A DNA stretch of 64,000 nucleotides from Maribacter sp. MJ134. GTDB lineage: Bacteria; Bacteroidota; Bacteroidia; Flavobacteriales; Flavobacteriaceae. Below the pieces are notes generated by a model that was not told the origin of the DNA, did not search any database, and saw nothing but the letters and a program-made list of their open reading frames with translations. Of the stretch, positions 1 to 7,404 are shown piece after piece. Each line of letters starts with the position of its first letter. Within the stretch, counting starts at the first letter, position 1. The DNA is taken from positions 3,720,001-3,784,000 of the forward strand of contig NZ_CP034570.1 of the NCBI RefSeq assembly GCF_003970695.1, given 5' to 3'. The position numbers were made by a program, and so were the translations under genes.

Positions 1-165
1 CATTTCGGTAAGGCCCAGTAGATCTGGGTGTGCACTCGTTATTTTCTTTCCTGCCCTAGTCGTGCTAAATACAAAATCTATTTCCGTTGCCGGATGATGC
101 AACAGTATTCGCAAGAGTTCACCTCCTGTATATCCTGAACCGCCTATAATACCTGCTTTGATCAT
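1..165 (-). CDS. argC: N-acetyl-gamma-glutamyl-phosphate reductase, N-terminal part (cut by window edge)
   Basis: ArgC reduces N-acetylglutamyl phosphate to the semialdehyde in arginine (or ornithine) synthesis, in the cytoplasm. Only the first 55 codons lie in the window, starting from the ATG whose complement is at 163-165. They encode the nucleotide-binding start of the family, with GIIGGSGYTGGELLRIL close to the amino end and HPDLLG near the edge. The gene follows argG on the same strand after a gap of 78 bases that holds a perfect hairpin, so it is probably co-transcribed with argG and the acetyltransferase. The identification rests on this short stretch, but the motif is very characteristic. 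Confidence 0.93.
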   Translation of the reverse strand, partial: MIKAGIIGGSGYTGGELLRILLHHPATEIDFVFSTTRAGKKITSAHPDLLGLTEM

Positions 166-205
166 GTTTAGAATTTAATTGTGATGCGTTTTACACCTCC
201 CTTTA

Positions 206-225
206 TCCCTCCTTTATAGGAGGGA
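206..225 (-). other. Perfect 8-bp hairpin between argG and argC
   Basis: TCCCTCCT and AGGAGGGA pair perfectly around a 4-base loop. There is no U-tract after it on the minus strand, so it does not look like a normal intrinsic terminator. It may stabilise or process the arg mRNA, or be a small dispersed palindrome. Confidence 0.5.
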
Positions 226-243
226 AACTAGTATAGATTTGAA

Positions 244-1431
244 TTATAGATTATCGTTGACGTAGTTGTAAATTTTACTGGCATTGGACTGTATTTTAAT
301 AAAGCCCTTGGCTTCATCGGCCGTCCAGCCTTTATTCATTTCACCATAGCTGCCAAAAGAGGCATTCATCAAATCATGTGCTGATGAAATACCGTGTAAT
401 CTGAACTGGAACGGATACAAGCCCACGAAAACATCGCCAGAAACGGTTTTTTGCGTATCGGTTAAAAAAGCTTCTATGTTTCGCATTACCGGGTCTAAAT
501 AATTACCTTCATGTAATAACATTCCGTAGAAATTACCTTGCTGTTCTTTTTGAAATTGTTGCCATTTCGATAGTGTATGTTTTTCCAATAAATGATGCGC
601 TTTTATAATAATAAGTGCCGCTGCAGCTTCAAAACCGACCCGACCTTTAATGCCAATTATCGTATCACCTACGTGAATATCCCTGCCAATTGCATATTTA
701 GAGGCTATTACTTCTAACTTTTCAATATTTGCGACGGGATTGTCTTTTTGACCATCAATAGCCACCAATTCTCCGTTCTCAAAAGAGAGTTTTACTTTAG
801 AGGGTTCTTTTTCTTGTAACTGACTGGGATAAGCGGTATCGGGCAATGGCTTTTCCGAAGTAAGTGTTTCCTCACCGCCAACCGAGGTCCCCCAAAGACC
901 CTTATTTATGGAGTATTTCGCTTTTTCCCATGGGTAATCCACTCCGTTTTCTTTTAAATAGGCGATTTCCGCTTCACGCGACAATTTATTGTCACGAATA
1001 GGGGTGATAATAGTTATTTCTGGCGCAATAATCTGGAAAATCATATCAAAACGTACCTGGTCATTACCGGCACCAGTACTACCATGTGCTATATGGCTCG
1101 CACCTATTTTCTTGGCATAATTTACGATTTCAATTGCCTGTACAATTCGCTCGGCACTAACGGATAATGGGTAGGTGTTATTCTTTAGGACATTCCCGAA
1201 GATGAGGTACTTCACCACCTTTTCGTAAAATGTCTTCACGGCATCGATAGATGTATAGGAAGTGGCTCCCAATTGCAATGCTTTCTCTTCGATACTTTTA
1301 ATTTCTTCCGCAGAAAAGCCACCGGTATTTACACTTACCGCATGCACTTCATATCCTTTTTCCTGTGATAAATATTTTGCGCAGTAAGAAGTATCCAAAC
1401 CACCACTGTATGCTAAAACTAGTTTACTCAT
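244..1431 (-). CDS. argG: Argininosuccinate synthase
   Basis: ArgG joins citrulline and aspartate with ATP to make argininosuccinate, the penultimate step of arginine synthesis, in the cytoplasm. The 395-residue product has the usual family length. It shows the N-type ATP pyrophosphatase loop AYSGGLDTS at residues 7-15 and the HGSTGAGNDQVRF substrate region near 115-128. The start overlaps the end of the upstream acetyltransferase by four bases and argC follows downstream, so this is an arginine operon. Nothing suggests damage. Confidence 0.97.
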   Translation of the reverse strand: MSKLVLAYSGGLDTSYCAKYLSQEKGYEVHAVSVNTGGFSAEEIKSIEEKALQLGATSYTSIDAVKTFYEKVVKYLIFGNVLKNNTYPLSVSAERIVQAIEIVNYAKKIGASHIAHGSTGAGNDQVRFDMIFQIIAPEITIITPIRDNKLSREAEIAYLKENGVDYPWEKAKYSINKGLWGTSVGGEETLTSEKPLPDTAYPSQLQEKEPSKVKLSFENGELVAIDGQKDNPVANIEKLEVIASKYAIGRDIHVGDTIIGIKGRVGFEAAAALIIIKAHHLLEKHTLSKWQQFQKEQQGNFYGMLLHEGNYLDPVMRNIEAFLTDTQKTVSGDVFVGLYPFQFRLHGISSAHDLMNASFGSYGEMNKGWTADEAKGFIKIQSNASKIYNYVNDNL

Positions 1432-2045
1432 TTTGTTTTCTTTTTTAAGAGCAATTGCTCTTTTATGCTTTTTAGCCTTGTAAAGGCCTTACTGTTTACG
1501 TTGTCTTTTTTTGTTGCAGGTTGGGCATTTGGGTCGTGCAACATTCCTGTGCAAAGGCACATTTTTTGTTCCGTCCTGGTAAGAATATCAAAATTCTTGC
1601 AGGTTTGGCAGCCTTTCCAAAACTCGGGGTCGTCCGTTAGTTCAGAGAAGGTTACCGGCTTGTAACCCAACTCATAGTTGATTTTCATTACCGCCAAACC
1701 AGTAGTAATACCGAATATTTTGGAATCCGGAAATTTGGTTCTACTTAAATCGAAGATGCGTTGCTTAATTTTTTTCGCAAGTCCTTGACCTCTATAATCA
1801 GGATGAACGATAAGTCCGGAATTAGCAACGAATTTTTCATGACCCCATACTTCTATATAACAGAAGCCGGCAAAAGTTTCCCCGTCCAGGGCAATGACGG
1901 CATTACCGTTCTGAAGCTTTTTCTGAATATACTCCGGAGTTCGCTTTGCGATACCCGTACCGCGCACTTTGGCAGACTCTCCAATAGTATCGGAGATGAT
2001 ATGGGCGTATTTAAAATGTGATTCGTTAGCAACAACTAGTTTCAT
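1428..2045 (-). CDS. GNAT acetyltransferase of the arginine operon, with a Cys-rich tail
   Basis: The 205-residue protein is a GNAT-fold acetyltransferase: the acetyl-CoA loop RGQGLAKK is at residues 85-92, after the beta-strand SGLIVHPDYRG. A C-terminal extension carries C146-x2-C149 and C163-x-C165, a plausible zinc site, and then a basic tail. It overlaps argG by four bases and is the first gene of the arg operon. Operon position and family suggest that it could be the N-acetylglutamate synthase of these bacteria, replacing a classical ArgA or ArgJ. That role is inference from context; the substrate cannot be read from the sequence. Confidence 0.85.
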   Translation of the reverse strand: MKLVVANESHFKYAHIISDTIGESAKVRGTGIAKRTPEYIQKKLQNGNAVIALDGETFAGFCYIEVWGHEKFVANSGLIVHPDYRGQGLAKKIKQRIFDLSRTKFPDSKIFGITTGLAVMKINYELGYKPVTFSELTDDPEFWKGCQTCKNFDILTRTEQKMCLCTGMLHDPNAQPATKKDNVNSKAFTRLKSIKEQLLLKKKTK

Positions 2046-2224
2046 TGCTATTGGCTTTTAAAGGATAAAAAATAAATATGATTGTGTTTGTGCGGAAATG
2101 GACTCACCTATTTCCATAAGTTCTGTAGTACCCTTACGGGCGACGGCGAACGGGAACAAAAGAACGTACCGGAACCAAGGTCCAGTGAGAAGAAGTTATG
2201 TATGCTTTTGTTTTCATTACACTT

Positions 2225-2232
2225 CAAATGTA
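2225..2232 (-). promoter_or_regulatory. Candidate -7 element (TACATTTG) of the arginine operon promoter
   Basis: The minus strand reads TACATTTG, an exact match to the Bacteroidota -7 consensus TAnnTTTG, about 180 bases before the acetyltransferase start. I could not find a convincing TTG/TTTG element at the usual distance upstream, so this is a weak call. Confidence 0.35.
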
Positions 2233-2281
2233 CAATTAATATTGAATTATCCTAAAGCGAAGGAATAATTTTACAAAAACT

Positions 2282-3625
2282 TCACTTTTTGTTACGATGT
2301 GTAATGATTTCATAAATCAAATAGGCATATACCGAAAGATACTCAATGGCAAGCAACCATAAACTCTCTTTAAAATCGGTCCGGGAATAGGCAAAATAGC
2401 TCAAAACTACTACGGCGGACCATAACAAAGCGAAGCGATATGGGGTAAATATGGTCAGGGTCACCAAAAAAATCACATACCAAGGATGCACGGTTGGCGA
2501 GATAAAATAGTACAAGGTCAATATCCATAGCATGGAAGAAAGTAGGACCGTTAAGTTCTGATTCTTTCTCAGAAAAGTAAATAGGAGTACAATGGCTATC
2601 GTAAGAATTGGCGTTAGTTTACCATAAGTCTTGATCAGTTCCCATGGTTTGGCCTCAAACTGAATCGCTATTTTTTTTATGCCATTGTATAGGCCCGCAT
2701 TGAATTCAAAATTAGAGAACCAGAGCCCTATGGTTTTCGAGTAATTATGTATGAATTCCGAAGAATAGAATGGCGCAAATAATACTAGGGAAGTAGCTCC
2801 TATAATCGAATAAAATAAGAGACTTTTCTTAAAATTGAAATGTTTTAAGAACAACGGTAAAAATAACAAGGGGACCAATTTTACCGATATGGAACAGGCA
2901 AGAACCACACCCGCCCATTGCCATTTGTTTACGGAAAGTAGGTACATGGCCCACACGAAGAAGAAAAGCATCGCCCCCTCAAAATGGAGGTTGCCCGTAA
3001 GCTCTATAATGACCAAGGGGTTTAAGAAATACCAAAATATAAGGTGTGGAGAGCGATTGAGATTTTTTAATAGTTTCCGCCCAAAGTAAAAAATTCCAAT
3101 GTCCGCCAGTATAACAATTCCGCGTAAAGCGACTATGGAACCTAAAATACTCTTTCCACCAAGGATAGCGGCAATAGCAAAGAATAGTTGATTCAAAGGG
3201 GGGTAATTGCTGAAATGCCGAGCACTTAGACTACCCATGCCGTCATGTAGTTGCTGTGCATTGGCAATGACCAAATCCGATTGCCCGATCAGTGTATCGG
3301 GAACGTTTAAATAAGGATTTAGGAAATTACTTACCAGTTCCCCGTCCCATATAAAACGATAGAAATCTTGGGATAAATTGGGTTCCGTTAAAAGAAAGAC
3401 CAATCTGGAAAGTATACCAATGATCAATAGAAACCGAAAGTTCCATTTTTCAAACTGGATGAGCTTAAAGCAGAGGAAAAACAGTGCCGCGAAGAGCGTT
3501 ACTAATTTTATGAAATCTGTTCGCTCTAGATGATAGGCAAAGGTGTAATAGAATGCAATGCTTAAAAAAGCCAACACTAGCGAAACCTTGTGAAGTTTCA
3601 CATATGTAATTAAGCTATTGGACAT
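2282..3625 (-). CDS. GT-C type integral membrane glycosyltransferase (GT87/DUF2029-like)
   Basis: This 447-residue protein is almost entirely hydrophobic, with about ten or more membrane segments. Near residues 84-96 it has LSQDFYRFIWDG, the acidic loop after the first periplasmic segment that marks GT-C glycosyltransferases using polyprenyl-phosphate sugars. It also has the short YPPLNQL-type loop common in GT87 and related mannosyltransferases. The expected role is adding a sugar to an envelope glycan or lipid on the periplasmic face. It is followed after 55 bases upstream by an agmatinase gene on the same strand, which gives no clue to its substrate. Donor and acceptor are unknown. Confidence 0.75.
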   Translation of the reverse strand: MSNSLITYVKLHKVSLVLAFLSIAFYYTFAYHLERTDFIKLVTLFAALFFLCFKLIQFEKWNFRFLLIIGILSRLVFLLTEPNLSQDFYRFIWDGELVSNFLNPYLNVPDTLIGQSDLVIANAQQLHDGMGSLSARHFSNYPPLNQLFFAIAAILGGKSILGSIVALRGIVILADIGIFYFGRKLLKNLNRSPHLIFWYFLNPLVIIELTGNLHFEGAMLFFFVWAMYLLSVNKWQWAGVVLACSISVKLVPLLFLPLFLKHFNFKKSLLFYSIIGATSLVLFAPFYSSEFIHNYSKTIGLWFSNFEFNAGLYNGIKKIAIQFEAKPWELIKTYGKLTPILTIAIVLLFTFLRKNQNLTVLLSSMLWILTLYYFISPTVHPWYVIFLVTLTIFTPYRFALLWSAVVVLSYFAYSRTDFKESLWLLAIEYLSVYAYLIYEIITHRNKK

Positions 3626-3680
3626 TTTTTATAGGTTGATTGTTCTGACTAATGTAGTGGTTTTTAAACGGAAAGAAAAC

Positions 3681-4463
3681 CTATTTTATCCTCATCTTGG
3701 CGAGAAGCTCCTTTGCCATTTTAGCCGCTAAGTAGGCGGTCATGTCATTCACGTCCCTGTCCGGGTTATATTCCACGATATCGGCACCCACAACTGTAGC
3801 CTCTATATTTTGGATGAGATTAATGACTTGCCGGGAAGATAGGCCACCCGGTTCATGATGTGAAACACCCGGCGCATAGGCTGGGTCAAAACCATCCATG
3901 TCCAATGAAATATAAAGCGGATTGTCGAATTTAGGAATCTTAGTCAGGTCTAAATTTCGCATTTCGTGAATTTCAACGCCAAACTTGGTTGCCTGTTCCG
4001 CTTGGTGCGGGTTTAAGGTTCGTATGCCCACTTGAACCAAGTTTACTGCAAAACCTTTTTCCATGATACGGGCAAAAGGGCAAGCATGGGAGTAAGGATC
4101 TCCTTCATAATCGTGATATAAATCGGCATGGGCATCTATATGTAGGATATCCAGTTTGGGATAATGCTGATGAAAAGCTTTTATAATAGGGAAGGTAACG
4201 GAATGGTCTCCTCCAAAACTAAGTAGTTTAGCGCCCGATGCTAGGTGATTTTGGGTAATGTTTTCAATACCAAAATAATCATCAATTTTAAAATCCCCTT
4301 TATCCGTGACGCTTTCATTTTCAATGGAAATTCCATTTTCCGCATACAAATTCATGGAGTCGGAATACAATGCCTTACGTATGAGTGCCGGTGCTTTGGC
4401 GGGACCTTGCTGAAAGGAAGATTTTTTATCCCACTCCAGCCCTTGGATATTGATTTTGGTCAT
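3681..4463 (-). CDS. speB: Ureohydrolase, agmatinase type
   Basis: Arginase/agmatinase-family enzymes are cytoplasmic dimanganese hydrolases that release urea from a guanidino compound. This 260-residue protein keeps all metal ligands of the family: GGDHS at 84-88, DAHAD at 110-114 and SLDMDGFDP at 186-194. The general form matches Bacteroidota agmatinases that make putrescine from agmatine. No arginine decarboxylase gene is in the window, so the substrate is assigned by family resemblance only; arginase or formimidoylglutamase activity is less likely. Start chosen at the ATG; no Shine-Dalgarno is visible. Confidence 0.82.
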   Translation of the reverse strand: MTKINIQGLEWDKKSSFQQGPAKAPALIRKALYSDSMNLYAENGISIENESVTDKGDFKIDDYFGIENITQNHLASGAKLLSFGGDHSVTFPIIKAFHQHYPKLDILHIDAHADLYHDYEGDPYSHACPFARIMEKGFAVNLVQVGIRTLNPHQAEQATKFGVEIHEMRNLDLTKIPKFDNPLYISLDMDGFDPAYAPGVSHHEPGGLSSRQVINLIQNIEATVVGADIVEYNPDRDVNDMTAYLAAKMAKELLAKMRIK

Positions 4464-4534
4464 GGAATTTTAACTTGATTAATGCTCAAAAGCAAGATAC
4501 TAAACGATAAGCCAGATTGGTAATTCAGGTCAAC

Positions 4535-4563
4535 AAAAAACGGACAACAATTTCTTGTCGTCC
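4535..4563 (-). terminator. Intrinsic terminator of the decayed glycosyltransferase gene
   Basis: On the minus strand GGACGACAA and TTGTTGTCC form a 9-bp stem with one G-U pair, followed by a run of T. It sits about 30 bases past the relic stop codon at 4595, as the terminator at 7351-7380 does for the intact gene, so it appears to be that gene's original terminator. Confidence 0.7.
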
Positions 4564-4594
4564 CTCTCAACAGTATATAGTTGCGGGTAAGATT

Positions 4595-4663
4595 TTAAGC
4601 CCTTATCGTTAACGATTTAAAGCATACAAAATCCCAAGAACGAGATAAAGTGGAGCGGAAATG
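4595..4663 (-). pseudogene. Decayed 3' end of a GT2 glycosyltransferase gene
   Basis: Read on the minus strand, the last codons before the TAA at 4595-4597 give FVCFKSLTIRA. The intact GT2 protein ending at 7405 finishes FVFFKSLTARA, so 9 of 11 residues match. Just upstream a 5-base deletion shifts the frame; in the other frame the sequence reads FPLHFISFLGF, against FPFHFMLFLGF in the intact gene. Similarity stops near 4663. This is a truncated, frameshifted copy of the 3' end of the gene at 7405-8889, about 2.8 kb away and in the same orientation. The 4464-4844 interval otherwise holds only two terminators and no further gene. Confidence 0.8.
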
Positions 4664-4756
4664 CTTGCTTTTAAGGTCTTTGTAAAAGACGCAGTTCAAG
4701 ATATATCTTAACCTTTATAAGGCTTCAAAAATTCACCTTCCCATACTGATTGAGTA

Positions 4757-4780
4757 ATAAAAAAGCCTCTTAGAGCGGCT
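4757..4780 (-). terminator. Intrinsic terminator after the lipoprotein gene
   Basis: The minus strand reads AGCCGCTCTAAGAGGCT, a stem with one mismatch, then TTTTTT. It lies about 65 bases past the stop of the gene at 4845-5342. Confidence 0.7.
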
Positions 4781-4844
4781 CAAATAGTATTGTGTCTTTT
4801 AGAATTAAGGACTTGCGCAACGGTTACTTTTGTTGCCAGTAGTT

Positions 4845-5342
4845 TTAATCTTCACATTCTATATTTTCCACTTTCTTAAAGAACTGTTTGCCCATTTTCC
4901 CTTGAAAATTTTTAAATGTTTTTCCTCTCTTTCTCTTGAACTTTCTGTAACTACCAATTTTCAGACTGTCCTTTAGGCCATTTTCTTCGATTTTAGTTAT
5001 TAAGTCCAAATACTCTTCTTTTGATATTGGAAAAACTGACGTCAGCTTATTTCTTTTGATATGATAGTAATTAGTTTGGTCATCCTCAATTTTAGGATAC
5101 TTAACTGTTCTAAAATTTACTACTAATAAGCGGTTTTTGACCTCCCAATTACCATAAGAGCTAATATTTTTAAACTCCCTATTTGAGTCAATCACAAAAG
5201 TACTGTCACATCGTAGCGTTAGTGCTTTTCCAAATCGACCGTATGTAGAGAAATTAGTCCGATAAAGTCCAGTCAGTGTTTTTGGTGAACATGAAACGAA
5301 AAGGATAATTATTAGGTTTAGAATTATAGTTTTTTTCAACAT
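4845..5342 (-). CDS. Small lipoprotein of unknown function
   Basis: The 165-residue product begins with a short basic start, a hydrophobic stretch and the lipobox FVSC-S, so it should be exported and lipidated on the cysteine at about residue 18. The rest has a probable beta-rich middle (GNWEVKNRLLVVNF) and a strongly basic C-terminal third. I do not recognise the family. It sits in the AT-rich patch with the OLD-type nuclease, is preceded by the same 18-base element as that gene, and is followed by a terminator. This suggests accessory, cassette-like DNA rather than core genome. Confidence 0.7.
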   Translation of the reverse strand: MLKKTIILNLIIILFVSCSPKTLTGLYRTNFSTYGRFGKALTLRCDSTFVIDSNREFKNISSYGNWEVKNRLLVVNFRTVKYPKIEDDQTNYYHIKRNKLTSVFPISKEEYLDLITKIEENGLKDSLKIGSYRKFKRKRGKTFKNFQGKMGKQFFKKVENIECED

Positions 5343-5434
5343 CGATTATTTCAATCCATTTGCAATTTAATATGGGTGTTTTACTTATAAAAGATGTAAT
5401 GAGTCAAATGGCGTGTTGAGTTAGTAAACGAATT

Positions 5435-5480
5435 CTTAAATTACCGCCAACAGTCTTTTATACCGTCAGTTAGGGGTTAG
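5435..5480 (-). repeat. Cassette-like 5' element, copy upstream of the lipoprotein gene
   Basis: On the minus strand this block ends in TGTTGGCGGTAATTTAAG (complement at 5435-5452). Almost the same string, TGTTGGCATAATTTAAG, lies immediately before the start of the OLD-type gene (7261-7277). Both are preceded by a TATA-rich stretch and short inverted repeats. The arrangement recalls the recombination tails of gene cassettes, but it is not a clear attC site and no integrase gene is in the window. Confidence 0.5.
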
Positions 5481-5532
5481 TATGCCTTAATTTTCGGTTT
5501 GGCGCTGGCGCTCGTAATTCCGAGTGGATTCG

Positions 5533-5561
5533 CCTGAGCCTGTCTTGAGTTTGTCGAAGGG
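5533..5561. repeat. REP-like dispersed repeat
   Basis: The 29 bases CCTGAGCCTGTC + TTGAGTTTGTCGAAGGG belong to the widespread CCTGAGC...GTCGAAGG class of short intergenic repeats in bacterial genomes. It lies between the OLD gene's stop and the cassette-like element. Function unknown. Confidence 0.5.
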
Positions 5562-5607
5562 TAGTCGAATCACCGTAATTTCGGTTATAAATCGATAGCC
5601 ACAGCTT

Positions 5608-7257
5608 TTATTCATTCCACGTCTTTATCTTTTTCACCAATTGATTTATTTTCAATTTTAAATCTAGGATATCTAAATCAACTATCTCTATATGTTTTAC
5701 TATTTCAGACGAAAATCTACTTTTTGCCGATGCATATTTTTTTGTGCTTACCTTGGCAATTATATCTTCTAGTTTCTTATTTGAGTCAATTCTCATTTTT
5801 TCAATTCCTAGCCAACTTTTAATTGTTTTTGAGGTTAGATAGTTCTCTATTTCTCTTCCTTTTGTAACCCAAGAATTTCTATCTCCTAATTCTTGTTTTA
5901 TCCTAGATTTTGTAGAATTAATTTTTGACTGGTTAGAAAATCCATCTCTATCCATAACAACGAAAGCATTTCTATTTAGTTTTAAAAGTGGAATAAGCTC
6001 TGAAATGATATGTTCACTATGAAATGATAAGTGGGAAAGCAATCTACCTCCATAAAACATTATTGAAAAATGCAATCCTTCAATTAATGTTTTATCTAAA
6101 AGTTCAATCCATTTTAGTATGTAGGTTCTATCGCTTGGTCCTTCGACCCAAATTATTCCGTTAGCTTGTAAAATATCACTTGAATGGTAACCTAAGTCGT
6201 TTAGAATTGAAAATGTTTTTGCTGTCCTGTTAGCGTTATAAATTGATGATTTGACACCATCATTTATTACGTGATAAATGGACGTATTATATCTAGAGTC
6301 AAGGAAAATATTAGAATGAGTTGTTATAAAATATGTATTCTTTGTTTTGCCTAAAAACTTAATGAATTTTCTTTGCAATTCAGGATGGAGATGAATTTCT
6401 GGCTCTTCAATACAAACTATAGAATTCTCATGAATTACTAAAGTGCTACACATTATCACCAATTGATGAATTCCAGTACCGAAAGATTCAAGAGGTAGCC
6501 TATTACCATCAATGGTTAATACTATTTCCTCCTTTGTGTGAGGAATTTCAATTTGTAGGTCTGGTTTATTTATTAAGTCACAAACAAAAGTTTGAATTAA
6601 ATTGAATTTTTCTTTTGATTTTTCGTCTCCAATAACTGGGTTTTGCATTTCAAACATTTTACTGATTATGTTCGAACCATTTATCGAAGAGTTAGAGTCT
6701 CCATACGAATGAGCCTCTTTAATTACTCTTAAATGAGGTATATAAATTAAGTCCTCAAATGTGGATTGAATTTTACTAATTATTGTCCTTATCCACTGTT
6801 GCTTTATAGTATTTATTAATTGAACCCGACCAGCAGAGGAATACTGGGTTTGAAAAGGTACCAACTGTTGTTGGCTTAGTTTTTCAAAGAATTTTGGAAG
6901 TTCAATTTGTTGAGAATTTAAAGAGATACTTAAACTATGGTACTCTGAAAGAAAATTGTCGTAGTCAAAATTTAAATATGGTCGCATTTTATTTTTGTCA
7001 ACAGGTAATTCTTCCCCTTTTATACGAAGATTTAATGTCGATTGTTGTCCGCTTCTACGATGTTGATTTTGAATATCATTAGGAAATTTATTTAAATCTT
7101 TGATGTTGAAATTAAGAGTTTGTAAAAACCGAAGAACGTTTGATTTACCACAATTATTTTTTCCAATAATTACATTAATCTTTTTTAGATTGCTGAGGTA
7201 AATTCCGTTTTCATCGAAACTTCTATAATTACTAATTCCAAATCCTTGTAGATTCAT
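5608..7257 (-). CDS. OLD-family nuclease: AAA/ABC ATPase fused to a TOPRIM domain
   Basis: OLD-family proteins are ATP-dependent nucleases, several of them anti-phage. This 549-residue protein has Walker A GKNNCGKS at 32-39, an ABC-signature-like LESFGTG at 256-262, Walker B IVCIEEPEIHLHPE at 280-293 and the H-loop TTHS at 312-315. A C-terminal TOPRIM domain follows, with E372 in VEGPSD and the DRD motif at 436-438. No UvrD-like helicase gene is adjacent, so this is not a Gabija pair; it fits a stand-alone class 1 OLD. The gene is visibly richer in A+T than its neighbours and lies in an island flanked by a gene-end relic, which suggests acquisition. Defence is inferred from family and setting. 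Confidence 0.85.
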   Translation of the reverse strand: MNLQGFGISNYRSFDENGIYLSNLKKINVIIGKNNCGKSNVLRFLQTLNFNIKDLNKFPNDIQNQHRRSGQQSTLNLRIKGEELPVDKNKMRPYLNFDYDNFLSEYHSLSISLNSQQIELPKFFEKLSQQQLVPFQTQYSSAGRVQLINTIKQQWIRTIISKIQSTFEDLIYIPHLRVIKEAHSYGDSNSSINGSNIISKMFEMQNPVIGDEKSKEKFNLIQTFVCDLINKPDLQIEIPHTKEEIVLTIDGNRLPLESFGTGIHQLVIMCSTLVIHENSIVCIEEPEIHLHPELQRKFIKFLGKTKNTYFITTHSNIFLDSRYNTSIYHVINDGVKSSIYNANRTAKTFSILNDLGYHSSDILQANGIIWVEGPSDRTYILKWIELLDKTLIEGLHFSIMFYGGRLLSHLSFHSEHIISELIPLLKLNRNAFVVMDRDGFSNQSKINSTKSRIKQELGDRNSWVTKGREIENYLTSKTIKSWLGIEKMRIDSNKKLEDIIAKVSTKKYASAKSRFSSEIVKHIEIVDLDILDLKLKINQLVKKIKTWNE

Positions 7258-7260
7258 TTT

Positions 7261-7309
7261 CTTAAATTATGCCAACAATTGTATAAACGCACCTAGGCAC
7301 GTTTATACC
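7261..7309 (-). repeat. Cassette-like 5' element with inverted repeat upstream of the OLD gene
   Basis: GTATAAACG (7281-7289) and CGTTTATAC (7300-7308) form a perfect 9-bp inverted repeat around a CCTAGG core, followed on the minus strand by TGTTGGCATAATTTAAG and then, three bases on, the OLD start codon. The second part recurs before the lipoprotein gene at 5435-5452. It could be a recombination tail or an operator of the OLD gene. Confidence 0.5.
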
Positions 7310-7350
7310 TATTTCACCAACAAGATACCAAACTTAAGATTACGGCCATC

Positions 7351-7380
7351 AAAAAAGGATAGCGGTTTCGGCTATCCTTT
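7351..7380 (-). terminator. Intrinsic terminator of the redox/glycosyltransferase operon
   Basis: AAAGGATAGC (7354-7363) and GCTATCCTTT (7371-7380) form a perfect 10-bp stem with a 7-base loop, followed on the minus strand by TTTTTT. It lies 25 bases after the stop of the gene at 7405-8889. Confidence 0.85.
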
Positions 7381-7404
7381 ATAATTTTTTAAACGTATTT
7401 CTAT

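Noticed and set aside
1465..2035. Open frames opposite the acetyltransferase gene
   Set aside because: They are antisense to a gene with clear family motifs and have no recognisable domain.
4845..7257. Gabija (GajA/GajB) defence pair
   Set aside because: The OLD-like ATPase/TOPRIM gene has no adjacent UvrD-like helicase; the neighbour is a lipoprotein.
5343..7310. A chromosomal integron array
   Set aside because: There is no integrase gene, and the repeated elements do not match the GTTRRRY/RYYYAAC boundaries of attC sites; only a cassette-like resemblance is claimed.
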